DNA of 64,000 bases. Origin: Zygaena filipendulae. Taxonomy: Eukaryota > Arthropoda > Insecta > Lepidoptera > Zygaenidae. Of this stretch, positions 44,501 through 54,344 are shown in pieces. The translations under genes were made by a program, and so were the position numbers. The stretch spans positions 8,335,501 through 8,399,500 of the forward strand of contig OU015670.1 of NCBI GenBank assembly GCA_907165275.2. The letters are read 5' to 3'. Numbering within the stretch: position 1 is the stretch's first letter; every line of letters starts with the position of its first letter. The notes beneath the pieces were generated by a model. That model saw nothing but the letters and a program-made list of their open reading frames with translations, did no database searches and was not told where the DNA came from.

Positions 44501-47500
44501 AGACTTCAATCTTTTACTTGTGGGACTAAAGTAGCAATCGTAAGCTTAGGTAGTTTAAATAATTATGGATTGGACTTTATTGAAAACTAGCTGTCGCCCG
44601 CGGTTTTATCCGCGATAATTTCGGAGTTCCCGCGGGAATTCCACGATAAAATATACGTTTAAAACTTCCTCTTGAATCACTATCTATTAGTGAAAACCAC
44701 ATGAAAATCCATTCAGTAGTTTTTGAGTTCATCGCGAAAAGACAGACAGACAGATGCGGCGGAGGCGGGAGGACTTTGTTTTATAATATGTAAGGATTAA
44801 ACAAAACATTGCTATGAAAGTAAATAAAAATGTTATGAGAGGTACATTAGATAACTTTAAAATAAAATTATATTGCTTAACATAATTATTATAAATTTAC
44901 ACAATACAGATATCTATGCGATCAGATAGATAGACAACACACAGTGAGAGGGAAACAAAAAAGAAGAAGAAATAGGAGAGAGAATGAGAAAGAAGACAAA
45001 GAAGTCAACAACACACTTTAGTGAGAGGGAAACAAAAAAAAAGAAATAGGGGAGGGAATGAGAAAGAAGACAAAGAAGTCAACAACACACCTCAGTGAGA
45101 GGAAAACAAAAACGAAATAGGAGAGGGAATGAGAAAGAAGAAAAAGAAGTCAACATCACACGTCTCAGTGAGAGGGAAACCAAAAAGAAGAAATAGGAGA
45201 GGGAACGACAAAGACGTCAACAACACACCTTAGTGAGGGGGAAACAAAAAAAAGAAGAACGACAGAGAAGTGAACAACACACCTCGGCGGCGACGCACAC
45301 GTCGTTGAGGAGGTAGCGCGTGGGCACGTTGTCGGTGCAGTCCAGCACCACGTCGTAGCGACGCACTATATCCATCGCGTTGCTCGAGTCCAGCTGTATG
45401 TTGTACGGGGTCACTTTTATGCGCGAGTTCATTCTGGAACATCAATCAATGTTAACTGACTCCGATGCTAAATTTTTTGCTTGTCTACTATTATAATATT
45501 GTACCTAAGTGTGTTTTACACTTTTCAGAAAGTGTTATTGGCAAAATTCCAATTAATTAATACTTACCTGTATTCACAAAGTTAAATCCTACTAATATTA
45601 TAAACGCGAAAGTTTGTAAGAATGTATGGATGGATGGATGGATGTTTGTTACTCTTTCACGCAAAAACTACTGGATGGATTTAAATGAAACTTTACTAAT
45701 GAAACTAATCTGATGTAGCTTATACATCAGATTAACACATAGGGTACTTTATATCCCGGAATTCCCGCGGGAACTCTGAAATTAACGCGCGCGAAACCGT
45801 GGGGCACAACTAGTCAATAAATAAATTAAACTATGTCTGTTTTAGGTAGGTACTGATTTATAAATTTAAATGATATTAATTGATACCAAAAATCGGTGGT
45901 CATATCTCAAAAAAAAAAACACTGCACTAGATTCTAGACTAAAGATATTGTCAATCACAGAGAATGAATACTGTGTGCTCAATAATGTCCTCTCCTTATG
46001 AGTTGCCAACCTGCGCAGCTTCTCAGCGGCCGATTCCACTTTGCTCACGTTCTGGTCACACTCCCCATGAAGGATTTGACGGTGGATGTTAGTCAGGTCC
46101 ACAGTGTCGAAATCCACTATGCCAATCTCGCCTGAAATAGCCGAATTAGACTTGTAATATTTCTACACTTTTCAGAAGAAGCAAACGAAACTTAAGCCTA
46201 TACAGCCAAGTCATATGTTTATATTTTCTGAAGTCCTTCACATTGATACGCATTGGTGTAATGCATTTGATTTTGCATATAATTCACTGAATTGAATCAG
46301 CCATTTATAAGCCAAATTTAATGTGAGTAATAACAATCCTAATATTATAAATGTAAATATGAGTTGGTTTGTTACGTTTTCACACGCTAAATACTTAACC
46401 ATAATCATGAAATTTTGCATAAAAGATATTGTTGGCAGAGGTACAGAACCACACTCAAAATAGGCGCCTAGTCGTCATATTGTTTAAATCAGCCCAGTTA
46501 GAGTACATAGAGTTCTTTTTATTATATCCTGGAATTTTTACAGAAAAACCGGAATTACCAAGGGGACAGGCTACATGGCGAACAATAATGAACGTGAGCA
46601 TTGCACGCACCCACTCCAGCTCCGGCGAGGTATGGGGCGGCGGGGCAGCCCAGCCCACCGACGCCTACCACAAGAACGCGCGCGCCACACAATTGCCGCT
46701 GGCCCTCCACCCCTATGCCGCCCAACAAGATCTGGCGGCTGTAGCTGTCATGGAAATATTTTTGTGATCTATACACGGATCAATTGATAATCCTTACTAT
46801 TTGGACATAGATAAGCAATAGTGTGTTAACCCACACTGGAGAAATTTTGAGTAAATTAAAGTTTTAAAATTATAGCGCCATTTTGTGTCAACATTTTTTA
46901 TGCGCAATATTTAGTTACATATTTAAACAATATAATAAGCGCAACACATAATTAAGAAACGTTCTCTGCTTCTCAATAAATCGTCCTGAATCAATAACTT
47001 CATTTTGTGGGTTAACATGTTATTGCTTATCTGCGTCCATTTATATCCAAATGTGAGTTCGTTTGTTACGCTTTCACACTATAACTACTCAATTGATCAT
47101 CATGAAATTTTGCATGGACGTTGTCAGGGTATATGCAGGGGCGTCTTAACCATATGCGGCGCCCGGGTGCGAAATCGTAGTTGGATAAGGTAAGTAGGTA
47201 GGTACTATCTGCTACCAGATTCATTTAGAATTCAGATGTTGATCGTCCGGCCCGGCTGGCGCCCGGATGCGGCTACACCCAGCGCTCTTATGGGAAAGAC
47301 TCCCCTTGGTATATGGACATAAAGTAATTTTTCTTCCAGAATTCGCAACAGGAACTCTGTAATTAACACTGAGGAAACTGCTAGTCCTACTAATATTATA
47401 AATGTGAAAGTGTGGATGTTTGGATGTTTGTTACTCAATCACGCAAAAACGGCTGAACGGATTTGGATGAAATTTGGGATGCACATTATCAGGGGTACAG

Positions 47501-48724
47501 AGAAGACATAGGGTACTTTTTATCCCGGAATTCCCGCAGGAACTCCGAAATTACCGCGGGTGAAACTGTGGAGGGAGGTTAGTAAATCATAAATGCAGTT
47601 TGCCGGACACTTGACCTGGCCCTAGTCCATTGATATTATCATGTGCTGTTCCTTCTCAATGATATTTCCGAAAAGTACCATTATTTAGACATCTTGCTGA
47701 AAAAAAAGTTCAGTATGACCATAGATTTTACTGTAAATAGTGTTATTACTTTTTATAAATATATACAGCTTCATACCGTTCTATTGCCCATTTCGGTAGT
47801 ACACCAGTGGTTAAGCTCATGATATCTTTGTTATTACATTTTTCATCATTTTTAACCAGCCTTTGTGTGGTCTGATTCTGGAATGTGAAGAAGATTAATT
47901 TGTTACATTCTTTTAATTTAGGTATTTACAAACAGCCATCATTCTGTATAATGCCTAGGACAGAATTACCAGCTGCTTTGTATTTATGAGTAGATCCCAA
48001 TGTGGTACGCAGGTGCGTGCCTAGCCCTTAATTTTGGGGGGTCGCCAAGTAAAGTATTATACTGAGGCTTTGGAAAACAAAAAGCTATCAATACATTAAC
48101 TTTTAAGTAGGTATTTCATAAATTTTTTGACAAATGAAACTCTACAGTGCTTGGTTTGTAAAAAGGTGCACGCTTGAATGAGAAGTGTTCTTCGACCAAT
48201 AGAGGGTCATGACCCTCATGACCCCCTTCCACCTGTGCACGCGCATGGCAGTACGAGGGTTGAAAAGTGGTCAAAAAAAGAGTCAAATGGAATCGATTTC
48301 CAATGCATGAACTCACTCATTACAATTTTATTTAAAAAAAATTATTTAAAATAAATTAAATCGACTCCAACACACTTACCTAGGGACTGAAAAGGCTCAG
48401 ACGAAATAAAAAGTCGAAAAGGTAAAAATAATATTATAAGCACGTCCCTCAGACGAAATAAAAAGTTTTTTTTATTTCGTCTGAGGCACGTCCAAGTCGG
48501 GGTGCTCATAAATAGGTACCTAACTGGTAGAGTTTGTACTTTGTTGTCGAAATAAACAAATAGCCTGATACACAATAGGCTTCTAGACTTATGATCATTT
48601 GCAAAAAAACTAAAAAACTTACCTTAAGCAATTGATTTTTTAACTCATTCAGTTGATTTTCTTTCTTGGATAATGTTTGGCGCAATTGCAATATTTCTCT
48701 CTCCAATTCATTTATTTTTTCCAT
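38567..48724 (-). CDS. MOCS3: MOCS3/Uba4: E1-like adenylyltransferase and sulfurtransferase (11 exons)
   Basis: Exons (minus): 48724-48623, 47877-47777, 46744-46611, 46131-46011, 45433-45283, 44367-44281, 43421-43304, 42822-42712, 42280-42177, 41318-41072, 38718-38567. The phases agree throughout: 1,428 nt, 475 residues (human 460). It adenylates and thiocarboxylates the sulfur carriers Urm1 and MOCS2A in the cytosol, for tRNA thiolation and molybdopterin. Residues 1-34 form a coiled coil. The E1 domain starts at RYSRQILL (68); ATP loop GVGGLG at 95-100; D119-x-D121; DCTDN at 184-188; zinc pairs C241/C244 and C318/C321; conserved Cys258 (SCSADG). The rhodanese domain covers about 355-475, with active Cys430 in VCRQGNDSQ and end FPVY. 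Odd points: about 12 extra residues at the exon 6/7 junction, GC-rich exons 7 and 9, and a drifted GGVLG motif in exon 7. Exon 2 is short (101 nt). The exon 4 donor is the weak GTTGGC. AATAAA (minus) lies at 38539-38534. Confidence 0.92.
38895..39022 (+). mobile_element. Truncated Lep1-type Helitron
   Basis: 'taatattataaatgagaaag', 'tcatcatgaaatcttgcaca' and 'aactcccgcgggaactccg'. Its 3' end is cut off by the MITE that starts at about 39023. MOCS3 last intron. Confidence 0.55.
39340..40304 (-). pseudogene. Reverse transcriptase, C-terminal half
   Basis: An open frame on the minus strand from about [14 protein letters not shown] to the stop at 39340. It carries [13 protein letters not shown], the catalytic FADD box ([10 protein letters not shown]), a thumb region, [13 protein letters not shown] and a C-terminal [10 protein letters not shown]. 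About 320 residues without stops, so the insertion is young. The N-terminal half is inverted at 40306-40935, so no complete enzyme is encoded. Confidence 0.85.
40306..40935 (+). pseudogene. Reverse transcriptase, N-terminal half (inverted)
   Basis: Open plus-strand frame with [47 protein letters not shown] and the motif A region [12 protein letters not shown]. It stops at IYKS, exactly where the minus-strand half begins. 'tatatacaaatct' is present at both ends of the break (about 40293 in reverse and 40924), a short duplication at the inversion joint. Confidence 0.85.
41632..41930 (-). mobile_element. Helitron subfamily copy (reverse)
   Basis: Starts 'actagctgtgccccgcggtt' and is the reverse relative of 33308-33603, with 'cccgacatccgattcgaatg' and 'cggattctactcttttatta' at the other end. 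MOCS3 intron 9. Confidence 0.65.
41935..42065. repeat. ATTT-rich microsatellite and 'tttattgcac' repeat
   Basis: TTATT-type run at 41935-41956, then 'aatcctttattgcacataaa', 'aatggcggtcttatcgca' and 'gcgatctcttccagacaacc'. The last block recurs near 25650 as 'gcgatctctcccaggcaacc'. Confidence 0.5.
42434..42638 (+). mobile_element. Lep1-type Helitron with both ends
   Basis: Begins TCTATACTAATATTATAAAG after an A and ends 'gtgaaaccgcggggaacagc' then TAGT. 205 bp, in MOCS3 intron 8. It ends about 75 bp from exon 8. Confidence 0.7.
42845..43160. repeat. 21-bp minisatellite in MOCS3 intron 7
   Basis: About 14 degenerate copies of 'aggatcggtgagtgagcgag' plus one base. Being a multiple of 3 it gives open frames on both strands (GSVSERV repeats, and SPILLAH repeats in the other direction). 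These are artefacts, since the stretch is an intron next to exon 8. Confidence 0.85.
43890..44215. other. Possible non-autonomous element with 'gttccgtt' repeats
   Basis: Three words 'gtgttccgttata', 'cgttccgttataac' and 'gcgttccgttttaaac' frame 300 bp containing two TGACGTCAT sites and a GATCACGTGATC palindrome. Boundaries unclear. MOCS3 intron 6. Confidence 0.3.
44588..44790 (-). mobile_element. Lep1-type Helitron (reverse)
   Basis: Starts 'actagctgtcgcccgcggtt', then 'cggagttcccgcgggaattc' and a GACA run near 44740-44755. MOCS3 intron 5. Confidence 0.6.
44935..45282. repeat. ~70-bp tandem repeat abutting the MOCS3 exon 5 donor
   Basis: Four to five purine-rich units, each with 'agtgagagggaaac', a 'gaaatagga' block, 'gaatgagaaagaaga' and 'gtcaacaacacacct'. 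The last unit runs directly into exon 5, so its 'aacaacacacct' is the exon 5 donor (AG GTGTGTTGTT on the coding strand). Earlier units carry copies of that donor-like word at about 44934, 45010, 45082, 45154 and 45220. Confidence 0.75.
45597..45814 (+). mobile_element. Lep1-type Helitron with both ends
   Basis: TCCTACTAATATTATAAACG after an A; end 'gcgaaaccgtggggcacaac' then TAGT. Contains ATGG repeats near 45626-45643 and 'gaattcccgcgggaactctg'. MOCS3 intron 4. Confidence 0.7.
46338..46450 (+). mobile_element. 5' fragment of a Lep1-type Helitron
   Basis: 'tcctaatattataaatgtaa', 'gttacgttttcacacgct' and 'atcatgaaattttgcataaa', with no matching 3' end. MOCS3 intron 3. Confidence 0.45.
46803..47038. 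mobile_element. MITE family B, copy with 4-bp TSD
   Basis: GGACATAGATAAGCAATAGT at the left and TATTGCTTATCTGCGTCC at the right, flanked by ATTT (46799-46802 and 47039-47042). It lies 58 bp from MOCS3 exon 3, in intron 2. Confidence 0.75.
47043..47575 (+). mobile_element. Two Helitrons joined at a shared CTAGTC
   Basis: The first ends CTAGT at 47391-47395. The second begins TCCTACTAATATTATAAATG at 47395, so the junction T is shared. The first has foreign GC-rich sequence at about 47138-47300. The second ends in a decayed 'gtgaaactgtggagg' with 'ttagt' near 47582. MOCS3 intron 2. Confidence 0.55.
48388..48422. mobile_element. Micro-insertion family 2, solo end (19 bp, 7/8 TSD)
   Basis: TGAAAAGG (48388-48395) and CGAAAAGG (48415-48422) flank CTCAGACGAAATAAAAAGT. 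That is one arm of the palindromic unit found 26 bp further on. Confidence 0.55.
48440..48493. mobile_element. Micro-insertion family 2: 38-bp palindrome with exact 8-bp TSD
   Basis: GCACGTCC at 48440-48447 and 48486-48493 flanks a 38-bp hairpin (48448-48485) opening CTCAGACGAAATAAAAAGT and closing ATTTCGTCTGAG. MOCS3 intron 1, about 130 bp from exon 1. Confidence 0.75.
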
Positions 48725-49070
48725 GGTATGGAATCGTACGTAATGTGAATCGTGTTAAATCATACAAAACAACACAGATATCTAGTAAATTAAGTGCAAA
48801 ACAATCTCCCAATTAAACTAGGCACCAAAGAAAATAATACTCTCTGACCTAGGCACCTACCCACAAATTAACTAGACATTTATGTATACCTACAACAAGT
48901 GGTAGATAATAAAAAGTAGGTAGTAGGTACCTACGAAAGTGGTGAAAAGTGAAAACCTCATGAAAGTGAAAAGTTGAAAACTAAATGAAAAGTGATAAAA
49001 ATGAAAACTACTTTTTTTGGGTTCAGCGCTTATTACACCTTGCAATTTCAGAACACCAATTTAATTTAGT
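48725..49070. other. MOCS3 upstream region
   Basis: 346 bp 5' of the MOCS3 start. Contains repeated 'gaaaagtgaaaa' words at 48950-49010. No core-promoter element identified. Confidence 0.3.
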
Positions 49071-49185
49071 GCTCGAGAGAGAGAACGAGTGATCACACTA
49101 CATTAAAATGTAACCTAGAATGGTCGATTTAGGGTACAATTTAGTGTAGTGTGATTACTCGCTCTCTCTCTCACTCACCGACCCA
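49071..49185. repeat. ~110-bp foldback
   Basis: 'gagagagaacgagtgatcac' with 'actacattaaa' on the left is mirrored by 'tttagtgtagt', 'gtgattactcgctctctctc' on the right. Likely a small MITE. Confidence 0.6.
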
Positions 49186-50008
49186 AAATTGTACCTTGTG
49201 TTTACCCCTTTCGGGGAAGGCAAAGGAAACTTAGTCCATGCAGCCAAAACAACTTTACGTTTCTGACATACAAACAGGAGGCTGACTTTTGAAAATGATT
49301 TGAGTCTGATTACGATCCTGATACGAGTTCGATTTGATTCCGATTCGATCTCATTTTAGTACTATTGAACCAAATCGTATTGAAATCGAAATCGTATCTG
49401 AGATCGTGTTAGTATCAAAGATGACGTAACTTCCGACGAGTCAATGAAAGTTGGATTGTTTTCGTTCATAACTTTTAGTAAAAAAATTTAAGTCGATAGG
49501 AATATCGACTGACTCATTAAACATAATTCGTTGATGTTACAATCAATAATGTACTAATTTATCTAGACTCTAACAAAATAAGCACGATTTTAATACATAT
49601 AATACGGTAAAACCTTTATTTATACCATTTTAGTTTATTTATTTTTGTGTATTTCTGAACGAGAACGTAAAAAAATGGCAATAGAAACCTACTATGATCC
49701 AAATAATTAGAAGAGTCTCGTTCAAGCAAACGATGATTAGTAATGTGTGAAAATCAAATATAGCCGTGTTACCTAAGTATTTTTGTTGAATTGAAAGTTT
49801 GAATTGACATACCAAATAAGTTTGTTTCCCGCATTTTTCAAATTTCAAGAATCAAGTGTTGAAGTGTTTTTCCGTCGATTAGTTGTTTTGAATTAAAAAA
49901 CAGTAAGTAAAATATACATTTATATTTGTTTTTTAAACAAAAAAAAACTTTTCACAAGCGCAATACCTATTACTCACCACATCGTTTTGAAAGACTCAAT
50001 TTTTTTAT

Positions 50009-51056
50009 AGAAAATTCGACCAACGGAGATACAAATGGAAACGCTATTGGATTTTTTGGAAAAAAATCCAGGAATTACGAAGGGTCTTCTACGCTCCTCA
50101 ATGGGCAAGATGGAGACAAAAAGGAAATGGCAAAGCCTGGCCAATACACTTAATTCTCTTGGGTTTATCCATTACCAACAAACACACAAAAAACTTAAAT
50201 TTTTAATCTTTATAATATTATTAGTATGAGTAAAAATTTATTATATTACACCAATGTTTAGATAATAATATTAGTACCTCTTTTTACAGAGTGAACAGCT
50301 TAATATTGAAGAGAGTCCTCTTTCAATGACTCCTCAAGTAGAATATGAAGTTGAAGTCTCAGGAGACATAAGTTTATTTTATATTAATGCAATACATTAC
50401 AAAGTCTGCAGAGTAATATTGAAAGTGACTTATTTGCAACCCCTTTTATCCCCCTTAGGGGTTCATTACAATAATGCTTTCTTAGTGCACAATAAACACC
50501 TGTCTCTCAAGAGATATTTGTGCAAATTACACGGTTCTAGACCCAGCGGTTTCAGCTGTGCATTGATCCATCAGTCAGCTGGTTAATAATGATATTAATG
50601 ATAATAATGATATTTAATTTGTTTTCAGATGCTGAGAATCCCATTCCACAGCCCAGCAGTTCATCAGTGCTTACTACTAGTACCCAGAGACCTTTACAGC
50701 CTTCTACTCCCAGATCTTTGCAGTCTACCAGTCCGCCGAGGGTTCCACAACCTAGCAATACTGCAAGATCTTCGGTTGGATCGAGAGCAGAAGTCAGACG
50801 ACACCGTGAAAGTAGATGATCATAGACATTTACAAGCCGGCTACAAGAAGAAAGGGACCGCCTCACTGAAATTGAGGCCAAGAGAGTGGAGGCTGAGCTT
50901 CTACAGGCACAAAACTCGGCAGCAGTGGCAGCTGCTATTAATAGACTGGACACTATGTCCATAGCTTCTGCTATAAATAGACTAGCAGATGCTGTGGACA
51001 ACATAGCCCAAGCTATTAATAGATTTGCTGAAAAAGGATGTGATAGTAGTCACTAA
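50009..51056 (+). pseudogene. Zeste/Myb-SANT-like protein pseudogene (Harbinger-associated type)
   Basis: An acceptor-like 'tttttttatag' leads into KIRPTEIQMETLLDFLEKNP, then KRKWQSLANTLNSLG, a regulatory-protein-zeste/Myb-SANT-type DNA-binding domain. It is cut off after NSLG. Pieces follow: EESPLSMTPQVEYEVEVSG (about 50300-50362), a Ser/Pro-rich segment after an acceptor at 50628 (AENPIPQPSSSS), and a coiled-coil C-terminus RLQEERDRLTEIEAKRVEAE to NRFAEKGCDSSH (stop near 51054). A TGA and a TAG interrupt the frame at about 50817-50825, and a reverse Helitron piece sits at about 50400-50580. Proteins of this type accompany PIF/Harbinger nucleases; a decayed nuclease lies at 55818-56617. Confidence 0.6.
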
Positions 51057-51167
51057 CTACTACTGCCATTTTCTTAGTAGCACTTTACTATTGTATTTTT
51101 TTATTATTCTAGATATTTATCATTATCTAATTCCTCTATTGGCTGTGTTATATAGTTTTATTTCATG

Positions 51168-51475
51168 ACTAGCTGTACTCTGCGGTCTCAACCACATGAA
51201 AAGTTTTAATTAACCACTTTTTCCCAACATCCAATTTAAATTAAACAAACCCTATATGTTGCTCCAGGTTAATCAATCTCTCTGTGAAAGCCGCATAATA
51301 ATTCGTCCAGTAGATTCGGAGATTATCGTGAACAGACAGACAAACAGACAGAAAATAATTTTAGGACATTTTTGTGGTTGATTTCTCTTTTATTGCCTAA
51401 TATCAATTTTTTTTTTTCAATATTCATTGCACAGAATCGCAGATTCTACTCTTTTATTATAGTATAGTATAGATG
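51168..51475 (-). mobile_element. Helitron subfamily copy (reverse, diverged)
   Basis: Starts 'actagctgtactctgcggtc', then 'cccaacatccaatttaaa', 'agattcggagattatcgtga' and ends 'cagattctactcttttatta'. Third copy of the 33308-33603 subfamily. Confidence 0.6.
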
Positions 51476-54339
51476 TTTCATTGACAGAAGTAGTATTGAC
51501 TTGATGATGATAAATATATTATTTAGTTCGACTAAAAATGTGATAAAATAAGACTGAGCAGTTATTAGTTATATACCATACTTAAAATTGAGAGTAAAAG
51601 TTAAGACGTTTAGTCGAAAAACCGATGGTAAATATAAAATAAAAAAGTTTAAAAGCACTTTGATGTTCAAATAATTTATAAATATATTATATTATTCAGT
51701 TCCACAAAAAATGTGATAACTTAAAGTAAGAATGTGTAGTTATTAGCAGGCATGTGCAATTATATTCATAAAAGCTATTTTATTTGTTATAATACTTATA
51801 TTTATAAAGGCTATTTTATTTGTTGTATACTTAGAAATTGTTAAATTAGTTCCACTAAAAATGTGATAAAGAATAAGTACCTAGTTATTATTAGGCAATT
51901 ATATTTATAAAGGCTATTTTATTTGTTATATGTATACTTAAATTTATAAAGACTTAATTGTAATATACTTAGACATTGATTGTTAAAATTTGTTAATCAA
52001 AGAACCAATGGTATGATAAAGGAAAAATGTAGAAAATCACTTTGATCTTTAAATGGTTTATTAAACGATTTCTTTTTTAATTTTGGCACTTAATTTATGC
52101 AGAGATGAAAATGCGACCATACATGCTAGAGTTCCACAATACAAGCTTATAGCTTAGCATGGGATCAAGTAGATCTATGTTGTGAAGTGTCAAAACCACT
52201 TCCTACACAGATGCCATTCATTCTTTACCAGATAGGTGGAGACGCATAGTTAATTCCGACGGTGCTTGTTATTGGCAAATAAATAAGTTAAATGGTCTTT
52301 TCCATTTTTCCGAATAACTCATCATATACATAATACTATGTGCCAAACCAATATTATTATGTATATTATTCAACATCTGGTGTTAGTTAGCCATAATGCC
52401 TCCACAATACGCGCTCTGGCAATATTCCCTCTTCTCAAATCATCCGCTTGTCTCTGCCGTTGCGACTACTACTACTACTGGCATGACTTGATTGCTCGCT
52501 CGCTTGTGACATCTAAAATTAGCCAGAATAAACAATTGAGACAATTTGTTTTTTGTTATAAAAACTTCACTGTAATAAATGCATTTAGTAATTTAAAGCT
52601 GTTATTTGATATTACAAACAGAAACCTTAATTTTATTATTATGTATGGATTTTAATAATTACTTTTACAAAGCACATATTTCATCTAAATAGTACAACAT
52701 TTTATTTATTAATTTGTTTAAACTCTATGCCTTTCACAGTACAAAAGGAAGATAATACCACACAGGGGCGGATCCAGGGGGGGGGCACTGGGGGCAATTG
52801 CCCCCCTGAAGACCTAAATAGGTACCTACTTTAATTAGACCTTAGAAAAATCTTCGCAAGGTTGTGGCTTTTCACCAAAGTTTCATCGTAATTTGAATAG
52901 AAATATACGAATGAACCTGAATGAACGAACAAATATTCATTTTTAAAACTCTATAAATTATTAGTTCGTAACGAACCCCTATGGAAGTTTGTATCTATTA
53001 TTGTAAAACAAACACAAAATCTGTCAATTCTTTCTCGTTAAAACAAATTTTCTGTTTTGAAACTACGTGCCTTATGGTATATTTCTCATTTAAAAGGAGA
53101 AGTTTCTGTGTTTGGCTGTATATATGTTTTTACAATTATCCTTATATATGTAGTTTCTCTATCCCTTTTCTTTAACTTCATCCAACATCCTTGAGACTTG
53201 GAAGTAAGCTATTGTGATTTCACTTCCCAAAACTAGTTGGTATCTAACTCTTCTACTTTTTCCACGTTCAAAGCAAATCTATCCATATTATTTATTTATA
53301 TTATGTTATATGTAACTGACGAACTAAATGGAATTAATAGAATTTCGATTTTTATTCCCCGTCATATTGTACCTCTGTGCTCAAAAAATAGTCGGCGACT
53401 TTTATCACGTGCGGTGCGCGATGAATTCGGATTTGGAAAAAATTTGGGGCAAATTTCCAAAATTTATCAAATTTTTCTTCTGTTGACTCTAAATTTTAAA
53501 ATCTTCTATGGTCAAAAACATCTTTTTGTTTCAATAGTACCTATTTTTCCGTATCTCGTCATATGGACGAAAATTATTCACTTCTCTGAGTTTTCTGCGT
53601 TATTTCCCAAATTTTCTCCTCATTTTACTAATCCAAGGAGTAACCTTCTCCTTTTTGTTTACGCCGATGTGTGCTGTATGAATCTGACAGAAGAGTAATT
53701 GAAATTGAAAATTGAAATTGAAAAAACTTTATTTGACACAACACAAAGATTTACAGCATACGTATACAACAACTAGACATAGTAAGTAGTAACGCGATAA
53801 GTTGGAGCGGCTGCAAAATGTGTGTGCTTTACATATTCGCCAGGCGCACTACACGTCATATTCTTTGTACCATCTTTAAAGTGCTGAGGGATCCCAAATC
53901 ACCGACTTACTTCAAAGAAAGTTTCAGATTGCTTTATGTCGGTCGTGAAGCTACGTCAGGTAGTTAGGTAGTTCTTTGTTCTTCTGGTCACGAAACACGT
54001 TTTTATCACATCACATGTGCACCTCTGATGGTATTTTTTCTCAGTTTAGTAAAAAAATCGCTATTAACCATAACACTTCCCATTATTTTCCTATCACTTT
54101 ATAGATACAAACCTACAAAATTTTAATTTAAAGTTGTTAATTCAGGTCAGATTCGCTGGAACGTAAATTTTTCATTTTTTACTTTTATCTGTTGTAGCTT
54201 CCATGTAGATTATTTTATGCATGAAAGTACAAGTTGAAAATAATGAAATACTAAAAAAACTTTGATTTTACAGAGAATCGTACTCAAAAACCGCTATACC
54301 TACCTAAGCTCTATCGTTTTCGACACCACATTTTTTTTA
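51476..54339. other. Repeat-poor to degenerate stretch, no gene
   Basis: AT-rich. Internal near-repeats 'aggctattttatttgttat' at 51770-51935. A 'caggggcggatccag' word with C/G runs at 52764-52806, also present at 55793 in reverse. A diverged family A fragment at about 53310-53370, and 'aaaactttatttgacacaac' at 53723. No supported coding sequence. Confidence 0.4.
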
Positions 54340-54344
54340 AATAT

